A program made the translations under genes and the position numbers. From the NCBI RefSeq assembly GCF_016862075.1, contig NZ_BOMG01000040.1, positions 1 to 64,000 of the forward strand: a DNA stretch of 64,000 nucleotides, read 5' to 3'. Shown here in pieces: positions 6,065-15,294 of the stretch. The notes under the pieces are model-generated. The model did no database searches, was not told where the DNA came from, and saw only the letters and a program-made list of their open reading frames with translations. Position 1 is the stretch's first letter. Every line of letters begins with the position of its first letter. Source of the stretch: Actinoplanes couchii. GTDB taxonomy: Bacteria; Actinomycetota; Actinomycetes; Mycobacteriales; Micromonosporaceae.

Positions 6065-9000
6065 ATGCAGATGAGCAGGCGTCAGCGGCGCCGTAGACCC
6101 CTGATGGCAGCGCTGGTCGTCACGGCCGGCATCCTCACCGCCCCGTCTCCGGCCACCGCCGCCGCCGATGACGGCCTCGTCCTCTGGTACAAGATGGACG
6201 AAAGCGCCGGCTCCACCGCCGTCGACTCGTCGGGGCACGGGCGGAACGGCACGGTCGCCGGCACCCCGCAGTGGGGTGACGGGCTGGGCCTGAACGGCAC
6301 CGACACCTACGTGAAAGCCCCGGACGACCTCCTGAAATCCCTCGACGCGGTCAGTGTCAGCTTCGACGTCAACATTGACGCGTCGCAGGCCACGCCGTAC
6401 TTCCTCTACGGTTTCGGGAACACCGACGCGGCCACCGGGTACGGCAACGGCTACCTGTTCGCGACCGGCAACGGGTACCGGAACGCGATCTCGACAGGCA
6501 ACTGGTCGGGCGAGCAGAACACCCGCCCGGCGGACGGCCACAACCTGGCCCGCGGCACCTGGAAGACGGTCACCTACACCCAGTCCGGCACCACCGGCAC
6601 GCTCTACGAGGACGGGATCGCGGTGGCCACCAACACCGCGATCAGTGTCCTGCCGGGCGCGATCGGCGGCGGGTCCACCACCGCCAACTACTTCGGCCGG
6701 TCCAACTACACCGGCGACCGGCTGTTGAAGGGCCGGTTGCGGGACGTCCGCGTCTACGACCGGGCACTGTCCGGGAGCGAGGTGACCGAACTGGCCGCGA
6801 AAACCAACGACGAGGCGGTGAAAGCCGACGTCGCGGCACTGGATCCGGGTGACGTCAGCGGGCTCACCGCCGACCTGGAACTGCCGTCGACCGGACCGTA
6901 CGGCGCCAAGGTGACCTGGCGCAGCAGCGACGGTGACGTGATCAGTGACGCCGGGAAGGTTTTCCGCCCGGCAGCAGGTGAGCCGGACGCGCACGCGACC
7001 CTCACCGCGACGCTGACCCGCGGCACCGCGACCGGCACCAAGACCTTCGCGGTGTCCGTCAAGGCCCAGTTCGACGACGCGGCGAACGCGGAGGCCGCGG
7101 TCCGGGCCTTGACGATCCACAACCTCGATGACGTACGCGGGAACCTGACCCTGCCGGCCAACGCGGCGTGGGTGTCGAGCGAGCCGTCGACGATCACCAG
7201 CACCGGCGAGGTGCACCGCCCGGCCGCCGGTGAGGAATCACGAACGGTCACGCTGACGGCCACGGTCACCTACGGCACGGCGAGTGCGAGCCGTGACTTC
7301 ACCGCGATCGTCCCGCCGCTGCCGAGGGCCGAGCCGTACCGGGGTTACCTGTTCAGCTACTTCACCGGCGAGGGTTACGCGAACGGCGAGCAGGTCTACA
7401 ACGCGCTCAGCAACGGCAACGACCCGCTGAGCTGGCGCGAGATCAACAACGGCAATCCGGTGCTGACGTCGACGCTGGGCACGAACGGCCTGCGGGATCC
7501 GTTCATCATCAGGTCCCCGGAGGGCGACAAGTTCTACCAGATCGCCACCGACCTGAAGATCTACGGCAACGGCGACTGGGATGCCTCGCAGCGCACCGGC
7601 AGTAGGTCGATCATGGTGTGGGAGTCCACCGACCTGGTCAACTGGACCGATCAGCGACTGGTCAAGGTCTCCCCGGACACGGCCGGCAACACCTGGGCGC
7701 CGGAGGCGTTCTACGACCGGAACCTCGGCGCGTACGTGGTCTTCTGGGCGTCGAAGCTCTACGCCGAGAACGACCCGAACCACACCGGCAGCACCTGGAA
7801 CCGGATGATGTACGCCACCACCCGCGACTTCCGGACCTTCAGTGAGCCGAAGATCTGGAAGGACCCCGGCTACTCGGTGATCGACTCCACGATCGTCGAG
7901 CACCAGGGGGTCTACCACCGGATCACCAAGGACGAGCGGAACAACTCGTCGGATTCGCCGTGCAGCAAGTTCCTGATCCAGGAGAGGGCCACCGACCTGC
8001 TGGACCTGAACTGGGATCTGGAAGCCGAGTGCATCGGCTCGGGCGCGCTGGCCCGGGGCGAGGGCCCGCTGGTGTTCAAGTCGAACACCGAGGACAAGTG
8101 GTACCTGTTCATCGACGAGTACGGCGGCCGTGGTTACGTCCCGTTCTCGACGACCGACCTGGACTCGGGGGTGTGGACGCCGGAGGCCACGTACAGCCTG
8201 CCGTCGCGCCCGCGGCACGGCACGGTCCTGCCGGTGACGAAGGCGGAGTACGACCGGATCTCGGCGAAGTACGAGGAGCCGCCCACGCCCACGCAGGGTC
8301 TGCGGCTGCGCTACCAGTTCGACGAGACCGGCGGCACGGTCGCCCGGGACACCTCGGGGAACAACTTCAACGGCACCTACGTGGGTACGCCCACCTGGGG
8401 CCCCGGGGTGCGGGACGGCGCGGTCAAGCTGGCCGGCGGCAGCCACGTGACCATCCCGAACGGCGTGCTCAAGGGCGCGCAGGCGGCGACGGTCTCGGTG
8501 TGGGCCAAGTGGACCGCGTCCACCACGGTCAACCAGTGGATCTACAGCCTCGGGCCGGACAGCAACAAATACCTGTTCACAGGGCCGCGCAACGGCAGCA
8601 ACGTGCTTTATTCGGCGATCACGAGCGGGTCATGGCAAGCCGAGTCGAAGCTGTCGCACAGTGCCGCCCTGCCGGGTGGGAGCTGGCAGCACATCGCGGT
8701 CACCATCGACGGCACGAACGCGGCGATGTATCTGAACGGCACCCGGATCGCGAGCGCGAGCGGCGTGACGGTGAAGCCCTCTGATCTGTACGACGCATCG
8801 AAGTCCCACAGCGGTTACATCGGTCGCTCTCTTTATGCGGCGGATCCGTACTACGCCGGCGAGGTGGACGACTTCCGGATCTACGACACGGCACTGCCGG
8901 CGGTGGAGATCCTGGAGCTGGCCGGGCGTACGACAGCAATCGGGGGTGTCGCTCTTGACTCCTTGAAGGCCGACGCGCTGATCGACGACGCGGCGGGCAC

Positions 9001-10690
9001 GGTGAAGCTGCCGGTGAAGCCGGGAACCGACGTCACGAAGCTGGCGCCGTCGTTCACCCTGGCCAAGGGCGCGACGATCACCCCGGCGTCCGGTACGGTG
9101 CGGGACTTCAGCGAGCCGGTGACCTACACGGTGACCGGCGCCGACGGGACGACCAAGGCCTGGCAGGTCAGCGCCCTGGTGATGAAGAGCCCGATCCTGC
9201 CCGGCCTGAACGCCGACCCGAACATCTCGGTCTTCGGCGACACGTTCTGGATCCACGCGACGACCGATGGGTTCGACGGGTGGTCCGGTACGCAATTCCA
9301 CGCCTGGTCGTCGAAAGATCTCGTCAACTGGACCGACCACGGCGTCATCCTGGACCTCGGCCCGGACGTCACGTGGGCCGACAACAGCGCCTGGGCCCCG
9401 GCCATCGCCGCAAGGAACGGCAAGTACTACTTCTACTTCTCCGGCGGGCCGGCCACCGGCGACACCACCAAGCACCTGGGGGTGGCGGTCGCCGACTCCC
9501 CCGCCGGGCCGTTCACCGACGCGCTGGGCAGGCCGCTGGTCAAGGGCGGCACCTACGCCGGTCAGATGATCGACCCGGCGGTGTTCACCGACGATGACGG
9601 GAAGTCGTACCTGTACTGGGGTAACGGCAACGCCTACCAGGTTCCGCTGAACGACGACATGACCGGTTTCGATCCGGCGCTGGTGAAGACGTACAAGCCC
9701 GCGAACTACAACGAGGGCAGTTTCGTCATCAAGCGGAACGGCGTCTACTACTTCATGTGGTCGGAGAACGACACCCGCAGCGCGGACTATCGGGTGGCGT
9801 ACGCGACGGGCACCTCCCCGACCGGGCCGTGGAGCGACCGGGTGGGCGTGATCCTGTCGAAGGACGCGTCCCTGGGCATCCTCGGCACCGGCCACCACTC
9901 GGTGGTGCGGGTGCCCGGAACTGATCAGTGGTACACGGCCTATCACCGGTTCGCGATCCCCGGCGGCGACGGCACGCACCGGGAGACCACGATCGACCGC
10001 CTGGAGTTCGCCGCCGACGGCGCGATCAAGCCGGTGACGCCGACGCTGGAGAGCATCGACCCGGTGACGATCGTGTCGGCCGGACCCGATGTGGGCGGCA
10101 CCGAGGGCGGCGCCGTCGTCCTGAACGGCACCGTCTCCAACACCGCCAACCGGCCGCTCTGGACGGTCACCGGCACCGGCTGTGTGATCGCCGACCCGCA
10201 TGCCGCCAAGACCACGCTGACCTGCGCGGACAACGGGACGTTCACGGTCACGCTGACCGCCGGGCGCAGTTCGGACTCGGCGACGGTCACGATCGCCAAC
10301 GCGGCCCCGGTGGTCACGGTGCCGGGCGGTCACCCGGCTCCCGGCGCGCCGGTCAAGGTCAACACCGAGATCGTTCACCGCCTGCCGGTACGCGATGCCG
10401 GCCGGGACGTCCTGACCTGCACCGCCACCTGGGGTGACGGCGGCACCGCCAACGGGACGGTCGCCGGCGGCGTGTGCGTGGTCAGGCACCGGTACACGAA
10501 GCCGGGGCTCTACCGGCCGACCGTGACGGTGCGCGACGACGACGGGGGTGTCGCCACCGGCACGCTGCCGTTCGTGGCGGTGTACGAGCCGAAGGGCCGC
10601 TACCTGGCCGGCAGTGGTTGGACCGGGAAGACCGACTTCGCGTTCGTCGCGAAGGGCGGGATCAAGGACGGCGGCGGCATCGTCAGCTGA
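6065..10690 (+). CDS. Secreted multidomain protein with two GH43 catalytic domains and two LamG domains
   Basis: A 1541-residue exported glycan hydrolase. Residues 1-33 form a signal peptide (SPATAAA). The order is: LamG/concanavalin-like domain ~37-246; two Ig-like linker domains ~250-415; GH43 domain ~420-735, with Asp in GLRDPFIIRS, Asp in DSTIVEH and Glu in EGPLVFKS; LamG ~745-950; Ig-like linker; second GH43 ~1045-1325 with NADPNISV, MIDPAVFTDDDGK and NEGSFVIKR; then a PKD-like tail. Both catalytic domains keep the Asp/Asp/Glu triad, so both are probably active, likely on arabinan, xylan or arabinogalactan side chains. RBS GGGAG precedes ATG 6065. It lies behind a LacI-type box and next to a GH30-type galactanase, suggesting a plant arabinogalactan function. 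Confidence 0.88.
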   Translation: MQMSRRQRRRRPLMAALVVTAGILTAPSPATAAADDGLVLWYKMDESAGSTAVDSSGHGRNGTVAGTPQWGDGLGLNGTDTYVKAPDDLLKSLDAVSVSFDVNIDASQATPYFLYGFGNTDAATGYGNGYLFATGNGYRNAISTGNWSGEQNTRPADGHNLARGTWKTVTYTQSGTTGTLYEDGIAVATNTAISVLPGAIGGGSTTANYFGRSNYTGDRLLKGRLRDVRVYDRALSGSEVTELAAKTNDEAVKADVAALDPGDVSGLTADLELPSTGPYGAKVTWRSSDGDVISDAGKVFRPAAGEPDAHATLTATLTRGTATGTKTFAVSVKAQFDDAANAEAAVRALTIHNLDDVRGNLTLPANAAWVSSEPSTITSTGEVHRPAAGEESRTVTLTATVTYGTASASRDFTAIVPPLPRAEPYRGYLFSYFTGEGYANGEQVYNALSNGNDPLSWREINNGNPVLTSTLGTNGLRDPFIIRSPEGDKFYQIATDLKIYGNGDWDASQRTGSRSIMVWESTDLVNWTDQRLVKVSPDTAGNTWAPEAFYDRNLGAYVVFWASKLYAENDPNHTGSTWNRMMYATTRDFRTFSEPKIWKDPGYSVIDSTIVEHQGVYHRITKDERNNSSDSPCSKFLIQERATDLLDLNWDLEAECIGSGALARGEGPLVFKSNTEDKWYLFIDEYGGRGYVPFSTTDLDSGVWTPEATYSLPSRPRHGTVLPVTKAEYDRISAKYEEPPTPTQGLRLRYQFDETGGTVARDTSGNNFNGTYVGTPTWGPGVRDGAVKLAGGSHVTIPNGVLKGAQAATVSVWAKWTASTTVNQWIYSLGPDSNKYLFTGPRNGSNVLYSAITSGSWQAESKLSHSAALPGGSWQHIAVTIDGTNAAMYLNGTRIASASGVTVKPSDLYDASKSHSGYIGRSLYAADPYYAGEVDDFRIYDTALPAVEILELAGRTTAIGGVALDSLKADALIDDAAGTVKLPVKPGTDVTKLAPSFTLAKGATITPASGTVRDFSEPVTYTVTGADGTTKAWQVSALVMKSPILPGLNADPNISVFGDTFWIHATTDGFDGWSGTQFHAWSSKDLVNWTDHGVILDLGPDVTWADNSAWAPAIAARNGKYYFYFSGGPATGDTTKHLGVAVADSPAGPFTDALGRPLVKGGTYAGQMIDPAVFTDDDGKSYLYWGNGNAYQVPLNDDMTGFDPALVKTYKPANYNEGSFVIKRNGVYYFMWSENDTRSADYRVAYATGTSPTGPWSDRVGVILSKDASLGILGTGHHSVVRVPGTDQWYTAYHRFAIPGGDGTHRETTIDRLEFAADGAIKPVTPTLESIDPVTIVSAGPDVGGTEGGAVVLNGTVSNTANRPLWTVTGTGCVIADPHAAKTTLTCADNGTFTVTLTAGRSSDSATVTIANAAPVVTVPGGHPAPGAPVKVNTEIVHRLPVRDAGRDVLTCTATWGDGGTANGTVAGGVCVVRHRYTKPGLYRPTVTVRDDDGGVATGTLPFVAVYEPKGRYLAGSGWTGKTDFAFVAKGGIKDGGGIVS

Positions 10691-10696
10691 CAGGTC

Positions 10697-10730
10697 GGAT
10701 GTCAACGGGGGGCGACCCTCGTTGACATCC
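10697..10730. terminator. Hairpin after the double-GH43 gene
   Basis: GGATGTCAACG (10697-10707) pairs with CGTTGACATCC (10720-10730), an 11-bp perfect stem beginning 6 nt after the stop codon. No T-tract follows, as is usual for actinomycete terminators. Confidence 0.65.
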
Positions 10731-10740
10731 ACATCGCCCA

Positions 10741-10756
10741 ATGTTTACGTAAACAT
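10741..10756. promoter_or_regulatory. Perfect 16-bp palindromic operator upstream of the GH30 gene
   Basis: ATGTTTACGTAAACAT is a perfect palindrome 26 nt before the start codon. Its form (TGTTTAC.GTAAACA) fits a LacI-family operator, but its core ACGT differs from the AGCGCT cores of the other sugar-gene boxes in this window, which suggests a different repressor. Confidence 0.65.
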
Positions 10757-10781
10757 CCGTTCTCCGACCCCAGGGGCTTCG

Positions 10782-13700
10782 ATGAAGTTACGAGCACTGC
10801 TCGCGACGGCCGCCCTCGCCGTCACGGGACTCGCGGCACCCACGGCGGCCACCGCCGCGGCCGCGACCACCACGATCACCATCGATCCGTCGTACCGCGG
10901 CCCGGACTGGGAGGGCTGGGGCACCAGCCTCGCCTGGCTCGGCCACGCCACCGGCGGCTACCCCGACGAGATCCGCAACCGGCTCGCCGACCTGCTGTTC
11001 AGCGACGACGGGCTGAACCTGAACATCGCCCGCTACAACATCGGCGGCGGCAACGCCCCGACCGTGCGCTCCTACCTGCGGCCCGGCGGCGACGTCCCCG
11101 GCTGGTGGCGGGCGCCCGCCGACTACACACCCGCCGACAAGGACTGGTGGGATCCGGACGATCCGGAGCACTGGAACTGGGACGCCGACGCCAACCAGCG
11201 CTGGTGGGTGGACCGGATCAAGGGGCAGGTCGACCACTGGGAGACGTTCAGCAACTCGCCGCCCTGGTTCCAGACCGTCAGCGGTTACGTGAGCGGCGGA
11301 TTCGACGCCACCACTGATCAGATCCGGCCGGAGAGCCTCGAGGACTTCGCCACCTACATGGTCCGGGTGACCGAGCACCTGGAGAAGACCCACGGCATCA
11401 CCGTCGACACCATCGAACCCCTCAACGAGCCCAACACCAACTATTGGCGTACGACGCTGGGGGCCGACGGGCAGCCCACCGGCGGCCGGCAGGAGGGCGC
11501 GCACGCCGGGCCGGCACTGCAGGCCGCGGTCATCGAGGCCCTGCACGGGATCGCGCCGGAGCGGGCCATCGCCGCGCCCGACGAGACCAACCCGGGCACC
11601 CTGGTCACCAACTGGTACGGCTACACCCAGGCCGCCCGGGACGCCGTCGACCGGATCAACGTGCACACCTACGGCACCGGGCGGCGCACCAGCGTGCGGG
11701 ACATCGCCAAGGCCGAGCAGAAGCCGCTGTGGATGAGCGAGATCGAGGGCAGCTGGGGCAAGGACTTCACCAGCATGGACTCGGGTCTCGGGATGGCCCA
11801 GCGGATCATCGACGACCTGCGCGAGCTGGAGCCGTCGGCGTGGGTGCTGTGGCAGCCGGTCGAGGACGCGAAGAACATGGTCGCCGAGGGCAACCTGCAG
11901 TGGGGATCTATTCATGTTCCGTTCGATTGTCGCGAAACGGACACGCTTGAGACCTGCCCGATCCGGACCAACACCAAGTTCGACACGATCCGGAACTTCA
12001 CCCACTACGTGAAGCCCGGTGACCACCTGGTGAAGGTGGACGGCACCCGGAGTATCGCGGCGGTCTCCGGCACCGGCGCGACGATCGTGCACGCCAACCC
12101 GGCCGCGGCCGGGGAGAGCGTGACGGTCGACCTGTCCGGATTCACCGTCTCCGCGCGCGCGAAGATCACTCCGGTCGTCACCAGCGCCACCGGCAAGCTG
12201 GTCCAGGGCGCTCCGGTTAAGGTCGCCGGCAAGAAGGCCACGCTGACCGTTCCCGGACAGTCGGTGACCACCTTCCTGGTCAGCGGCGTGACCGACCCGG
12301 GTGCCGCGCACCTGGCCGCGAACCACACCTACCGCCTCGAAGGCGTGGCCAGCGGGCGCTCGCTGACCCCGGCCGGCACCGGCGTGGCGATCCGCACCAA
12401 CAGCGCCACCGCCGCCGACCAGCTGTGGACCGTGCAGCCGGCCGGTGCGGACCGTTACCAGCTGATCAACGCGGGTAGTGGACAGCGCCTCGCGGTCCGG
12501 GGCGGCAACGCCGTCACGGAGGCCGCCGGAGCGGTCGACGACGCGGCCCGCTGGGTCTTCCCGACCACCGGGGACGGCACGTACACACTGGTCAACCTGG
12601 GCGCCCGGCGGCTGCTAGACGTCAACGGGGAGGCCACCGCGGACGGCTCGCCGGTCGGCACCTATCTGCCCACCTCGGCCGCGAACCAGCGGTGGACGCT
12701 CAGGGACGAGACGGTGGGGCGTACCGAAACCGCGCTCTCGCACACCGAACCGGGATTGGCGCCCGCGCTCCCGGCGACCGTGACCACCGTCCTGCCCAGC
12801 GGTGAACGCCGCGCCCTGCCGGTCACCTGGACCCTGCCGCCCGCGTCGCAGTGGCGCAAACCGGGCACCGTGCTGGTGCGCGGCACCGCGACCGGCGCGC
12901 TGGGACAGGCCGTCCCGGCCACCGCGAAGGTGACCGTCGACGTCTTCACCGCGACCGTCCCGGGCCGGGCCAGGACCTGGCCCGGTGGGCAGCCGGAACT
13001 CCCCGCCACGGTGATCGCTCTCGGACGCCACGGCGGCCAGGCGACGGTTCCGGTGACCTGGCGGCAGGCCGAATACCCGGCGCTGGGCATCGTCCCGGTG
13101 ACCGGCACCGCCACCGTGGTGCCCGGCCGCACCCTGCCGGCCACCGCGCGGGTGCAGGTCGCCGAACCGTCCGAGGGACTGGCCGCCGGGGTCACGGTGA
13201 CCGCGTCGTTCACCGAGGGCGGCTACTCGACGGCCGGTCTCACCAACGGCAACCTGACCGACAAGGCCTGGTCGAACTGGAAGGCATCAGGCCGCAACCC
13301 GGTCGAGACACTGACCGCCACCTTGCCCGCGGGGTCGTCGGCCGGGCGCGCGGTGCTGCACTTCTACCGGGACAACTCGTCCGGGGGCGGAGTCGCGGCG
13401 ACCGTGCAGGCGGGGGTGCCGTCGGCGAACGGCTGTCAGGTGACCGGGTCGCCGATCACTGTCACCTCGACCGTCGTCGACATCCCGCTCGCCGCGCCGG
13501 CGTCCACGTTCTGTCTCCAGCTCACGCCGACGCCGGACGGGTACCTGACCGCTTCCGAGCTGCAGGTCTACGCCCAGGCGCCCGGGGTGGGCACGATCGC
13601 CACCGCGTCGGCGATCCTGGTCGACAAGAAGCCGGTCAAGGGCTTCGACCCGGCGAAGCTCACCTACCGGGTCCGGTCCCACGGCAAGATCACGGCGACC

Positions 13701-13811
13701 GCGACCGATCCGTACGCCACGGTCTCGGTCGCTTCGTCGAAGAAGGCCCGGACAGTCACCGTGACCAGTGAGAACGGCGCGAACCGGACGGTTTACCGGA
13801 TTCTCAGCTGA
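10782..13811 (+). CDS. Secreted GH30-type endo-beta-1,6-galactanase with ricin-type lectin domain
   Basis: A 1009-residue exported protein, started at ATG 10782 with AGGGG upstream and a signal peptide ending PTAATAAAA. The catalytic (beta/alpha)8 domain covers residues ~28-400. It opens with TITIDPSYRG and WEGWGTSLAW, has the acid/base Glu in EPLNEPNTNYW and the nucleophile Glu in LWMSEIEGSWG. It resembles bacterial galactan endo-beta-1,6-galactosidases (GH30), which act on arabinogalactan-protein side chains. A small beta domain follows, then a ricin-type trefoil (~510-640; QLWTV, QRLAV, QRWTL repeats), two Ig-like domains and a C-terminal jelly-roll/linker region. It probably acts with the upstream GH43 enzyme. 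The exact linkage specificity is inferred. Confidence 0.82.
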   Translation: MKLRALLATAALAVTGLAAPTAATAAAATTTITIDPSYRGPDWEGWGTSLAWLGHATGGYPDEIRNRLADLLFSDDGLNLNIARYNIGGGNAPTVRSYLRPGGDVPGWWRAPADYTPADKDWWDPDDPEHWNWDADANQRWWVDRIKGQVDHWETFSNSPPWFQTVSGYVSGGFDATTDQIRPESLEDFATYMVRVTEHLEKTHGITVDTIEPLNEPNTNYWRTTLGADGQPTGGRQEGAHAGPALQAAVIEALHGIAPERAIAAPDETNPGTLVTNWYGYTQAARDAVDRINVHTYGTGRRTSVRDIAKAEQKPLWMSEIEGSWGKDFTSMDSGLGMAQRIIDDLRELEPSAWVLWQPVEDAKNMVAEGNLQWGSIHVPFDCRETDTLETCPIRTNTKFDTIRNFTHYVKPGDHLVKVDGTRSIAAVSGTGATIVHANPAAAGESVTVDLSGFTVSARAKITPVVTSATGKLVQGAPVKVAGKKATLTVPGQSVTTFLVSGVTDPGAAHLAANHTYRLEGVASGRSLTPAGTGVAIRTNSATAADQLWTVQPAGADRYQLINAGSGQRLAVRGGNAVTEAAGAVDDAARWVFPTTGDGTYTLVNLGARRLLDVNGEATADGSPVGTYLPTSAANQRWTLRDETVGRTETALSHTEPGLAPALPATVTTVLPSGERRALPVTWTLPPASQWRKPGTVLVRGTATGALGQAVPATAKVTVDVFTATVPGRARTWPGGQPELPATVIALGRHGGQATVPVTWRQAEYPALGIVPVTGTATVVPGRTLPATARVQVAEPSEGLAAGVTVTASFTEGGYSTAGLTNGNLTDKAWSNWKASGRNPVETLTATLPAGSSAGRAVLHFYRDNSSGGGVAATVQAGVPSANGCQVTGSPITVTSTVVDIPLAAPASTFCLQLTPTPDGYLTASELQVYAQAPGVGTIATASAILVDKKPVKGFDPAKLTYRVRSHGKITATATDPYATVSVASSKKARTVTVTSENGANRTVYRILS

Positions 13812-13818
13812 CAGTTCG

Positions 13819-14175
13819 TCAACTGACGCAGAGACAGAACGGGTGACCCGCCGGGTCGAGGAAGACCCGGAACGTGGTGCCCGGCTGGTGCTGGTGCTTG
13901 GTGGCCCCGAGCGCCAGCACCGCTGTCTCCGCGGTGTCCAGGTCGTCGACGATCACGTCCAGGTGCATCTGCTGGGGCCTGTCCTGTCCCGGCCACTCCG
14001 GCGCCCGGAAGTCCGCGACCTGCTGGAACGACAGGCACTGCCCGTACTCGGCGCGGACGTCGGCCCACCCGTCCGAAGTCTCGATCTTCCAGTCGAGCAT
14101 CTCGCCGTAGAACCGCGCGAGCGCCGCCGGGTCGGGGCAGTCCAGAACGATGCTGGGAAACCTAGCGATGGCCAT
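13819..14175 (-). CDS. VOC-family (glyoxalase-like) protein
   Basis: A 118-residue protein with the paired beta-alpha-beta-beta-beta fold of the vicinal oxygen chelate superfamily: FPSIVLDCPDPAALARFY at the N-terminus, MHLDVIVDDLD mid-protein and FRVFLDPAGHPFCLCVS at the C-terminus. The spacing His...Glu/Asp...His suggests possible metal binding, but this single-domain type is a broad family (glyoxalase, bleomycin resistance, lyases) and no substrate can be given. It lies downstream of a strong palindromic terminator and runs convergent with the GH30 gene, 7 nt after that gene's stop. Confidence 0.82.
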   Translation of the reverse strand: MAIARFPSIVLDCPDPAALARFYGEMLDWKIETSDGWADVRAEYGQCLSFQQVADFRAPEWPGQDRPQQMHLDVIVDDLDTAETAVLALGATKHQHQPGTTFRVFLDPAGHPFCLCVS

Positions 14176-14185
14176 GACCCGATGC

Positions 14186-14230
14186 TAGGTCCTGTGTGGG
14201 AGACCCCGCGGGTCTGCCACACAGGACCTA
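14186..14230. terminator. 45-nt near-perfect palindromic terminator
   Basis: TAGGTCCTGTGTGG (14186-14199) pairs with CCACACAGGACCTA (14217-14230). Inside, AGACCC and GGGTCT form a second stem around CGC, with one G-G mismatch between. The stop codon of the upstream minus-strand membrane gene is the outermost triplet, so this should terminate that transcript before the VOC gene. Confidence 0.8.
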
Positions 14231-15121
14231 AGTCCGCCGGGTGGCCATCCAACCGGTCAATCCCAGCGGCAGGATCATCCAGAACGAGACCAGGCGGTAG
14301 AGCAGGACCACGGCCGCCGCGGTGCTCTCCGGCATTCCGGCGGTGACCAGGCCGGTCAGCATGCTCGCCTCGATCAGGCCGAGGCCGCCCGGGGTCAGCG
14401 GGATCTGCCGGACCACCTGGACCGCCAGGTAGACCAGCGCGAGCTGCCACCAGCCCAGCGTCACCCCGCAGGCGGCGGCCGCCGCGACCAGGCAGAACAT
14501 GTCGAGAGCCCAGTTGATCACGGCGGCGGCGAGGGCCCGGCCTTCCGCTCGCCCGATCGCGTGTCGCGCCATGACCGATTTATCCCAGAATAGGATGGCA
14601 AGCAGCCCGAGCGTCGCCGCACCCAGCGCCGCCCACGACCACGCCGCCGGCGTGGAGAGCAGCCACCCCGCCAGGTAGAGCAACCCCAACCCGGCCAGCG
14701 ACAACACCCCGGAGACGGCCGTGACCCGCACCGCGACCGAGGTCGCCGCCCCGTGATGCCGGTAGACCCGGTAGGCGAACGCCGCCGACACCGCCGACCC
14801 GGCCGGCAGCGTCATGCTCATCGCCGACCGGCCCAGGGTCATCGCGAGCACCCGCTTGACCGGCACCGCCACCCCCGCCCCGGCGAGCAGCTGGCGCTGC
14901 TGCTCGGCGAACGCGAGCTGGGAGGCCAGCGCCGCGATCACCGCGGCCGTCGCCCACCAGCCGTCCACCTCCCCCAGCACGACGACTGTCTCGCCGAGAT
15001 CGGGCAGCCTGTCGCGCACGGCGATCGCCGCCACGACGAGAAGCAGCAGCACCAGCACCGCGCGCAGAGTCGCCCGGCCGCCCTTAACCGCGGTTGTCGT
15101 CACAGCCCTCAGCCTCGTCAC
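14228..15121 (-). CDS. YbhN/UPF0104-type integral membrane protein
   Basis: A 297-residue polytopic protein of the lysylphosphatidylglycerol synthase-like transmembrane family (UPF0104). It has about seven to eight hydrophobic helices, the family stretch LAMTLGRSAMSMTLPAGSAV near residue 95, and RQIPLTPGGLGLIEASM near residue 240; the PGGLGxxE motif is diagnostic. The catalytic C-terminal domain of true MprF is absent. These proteins act in the membrane, probably in lipid or isoprenoid-linked transport or modification, but most are uncharacterised. It is transcribed alone and ends in a strong palindromic terminator. Confidence 0.82.
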   Translation of the reverse strand: MTRLRAVTTTAVKGGRATLRAVLVLLLLVVAAIAVRDRLPDLGETVVVLGEVDGWWATAAVIAALASQLAFAEQQRQLLAGAGVAVPVKRVLAMTLGRSAMSMTLPAGSAVSAAFAYRVYRHHGAATSVAVRVTAVSGVLSLAGLGLLYLAGWLLSTPAAWSWAALGAATLGLLAILFWDKSVMARHAIGRAEGRALAAAVINWALDMFCLVAAAAACGVTLGWWQLALVYLAVQVVRQIPLTPGGLGLIEASMLTGLVTAGMPESTAAAVVLLYRLVSFWMILPLGLTGWMATRRT

Positions 15122-15294
15122 CGCGGATCATGCTGTCGTCGTCCATTCGCGGTCACCTGTCGTACTGCGATCGCGGTAGACTTTCCGGACTTAAAGAGAT
15201 CGATGAATGAGCCGCCCGAACACCCCTCTAGCCATCGACACTCACCTTTACTAGCGTGTGGCGGAGTTCCCGTCTGAACAGGGGGAGTTCGTAG

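Noticed and set aside
8630..12326. Very long minus-strand open frames (703 and 512 codons) opposite the GH43 and GH30 genes
   Set aside because: Rich in Val, Gly, Arg, Asp and His as expected of high-GC antisense frames, with no recognisable motifs, while the plus-strand proteins have complete catalytic motifs.
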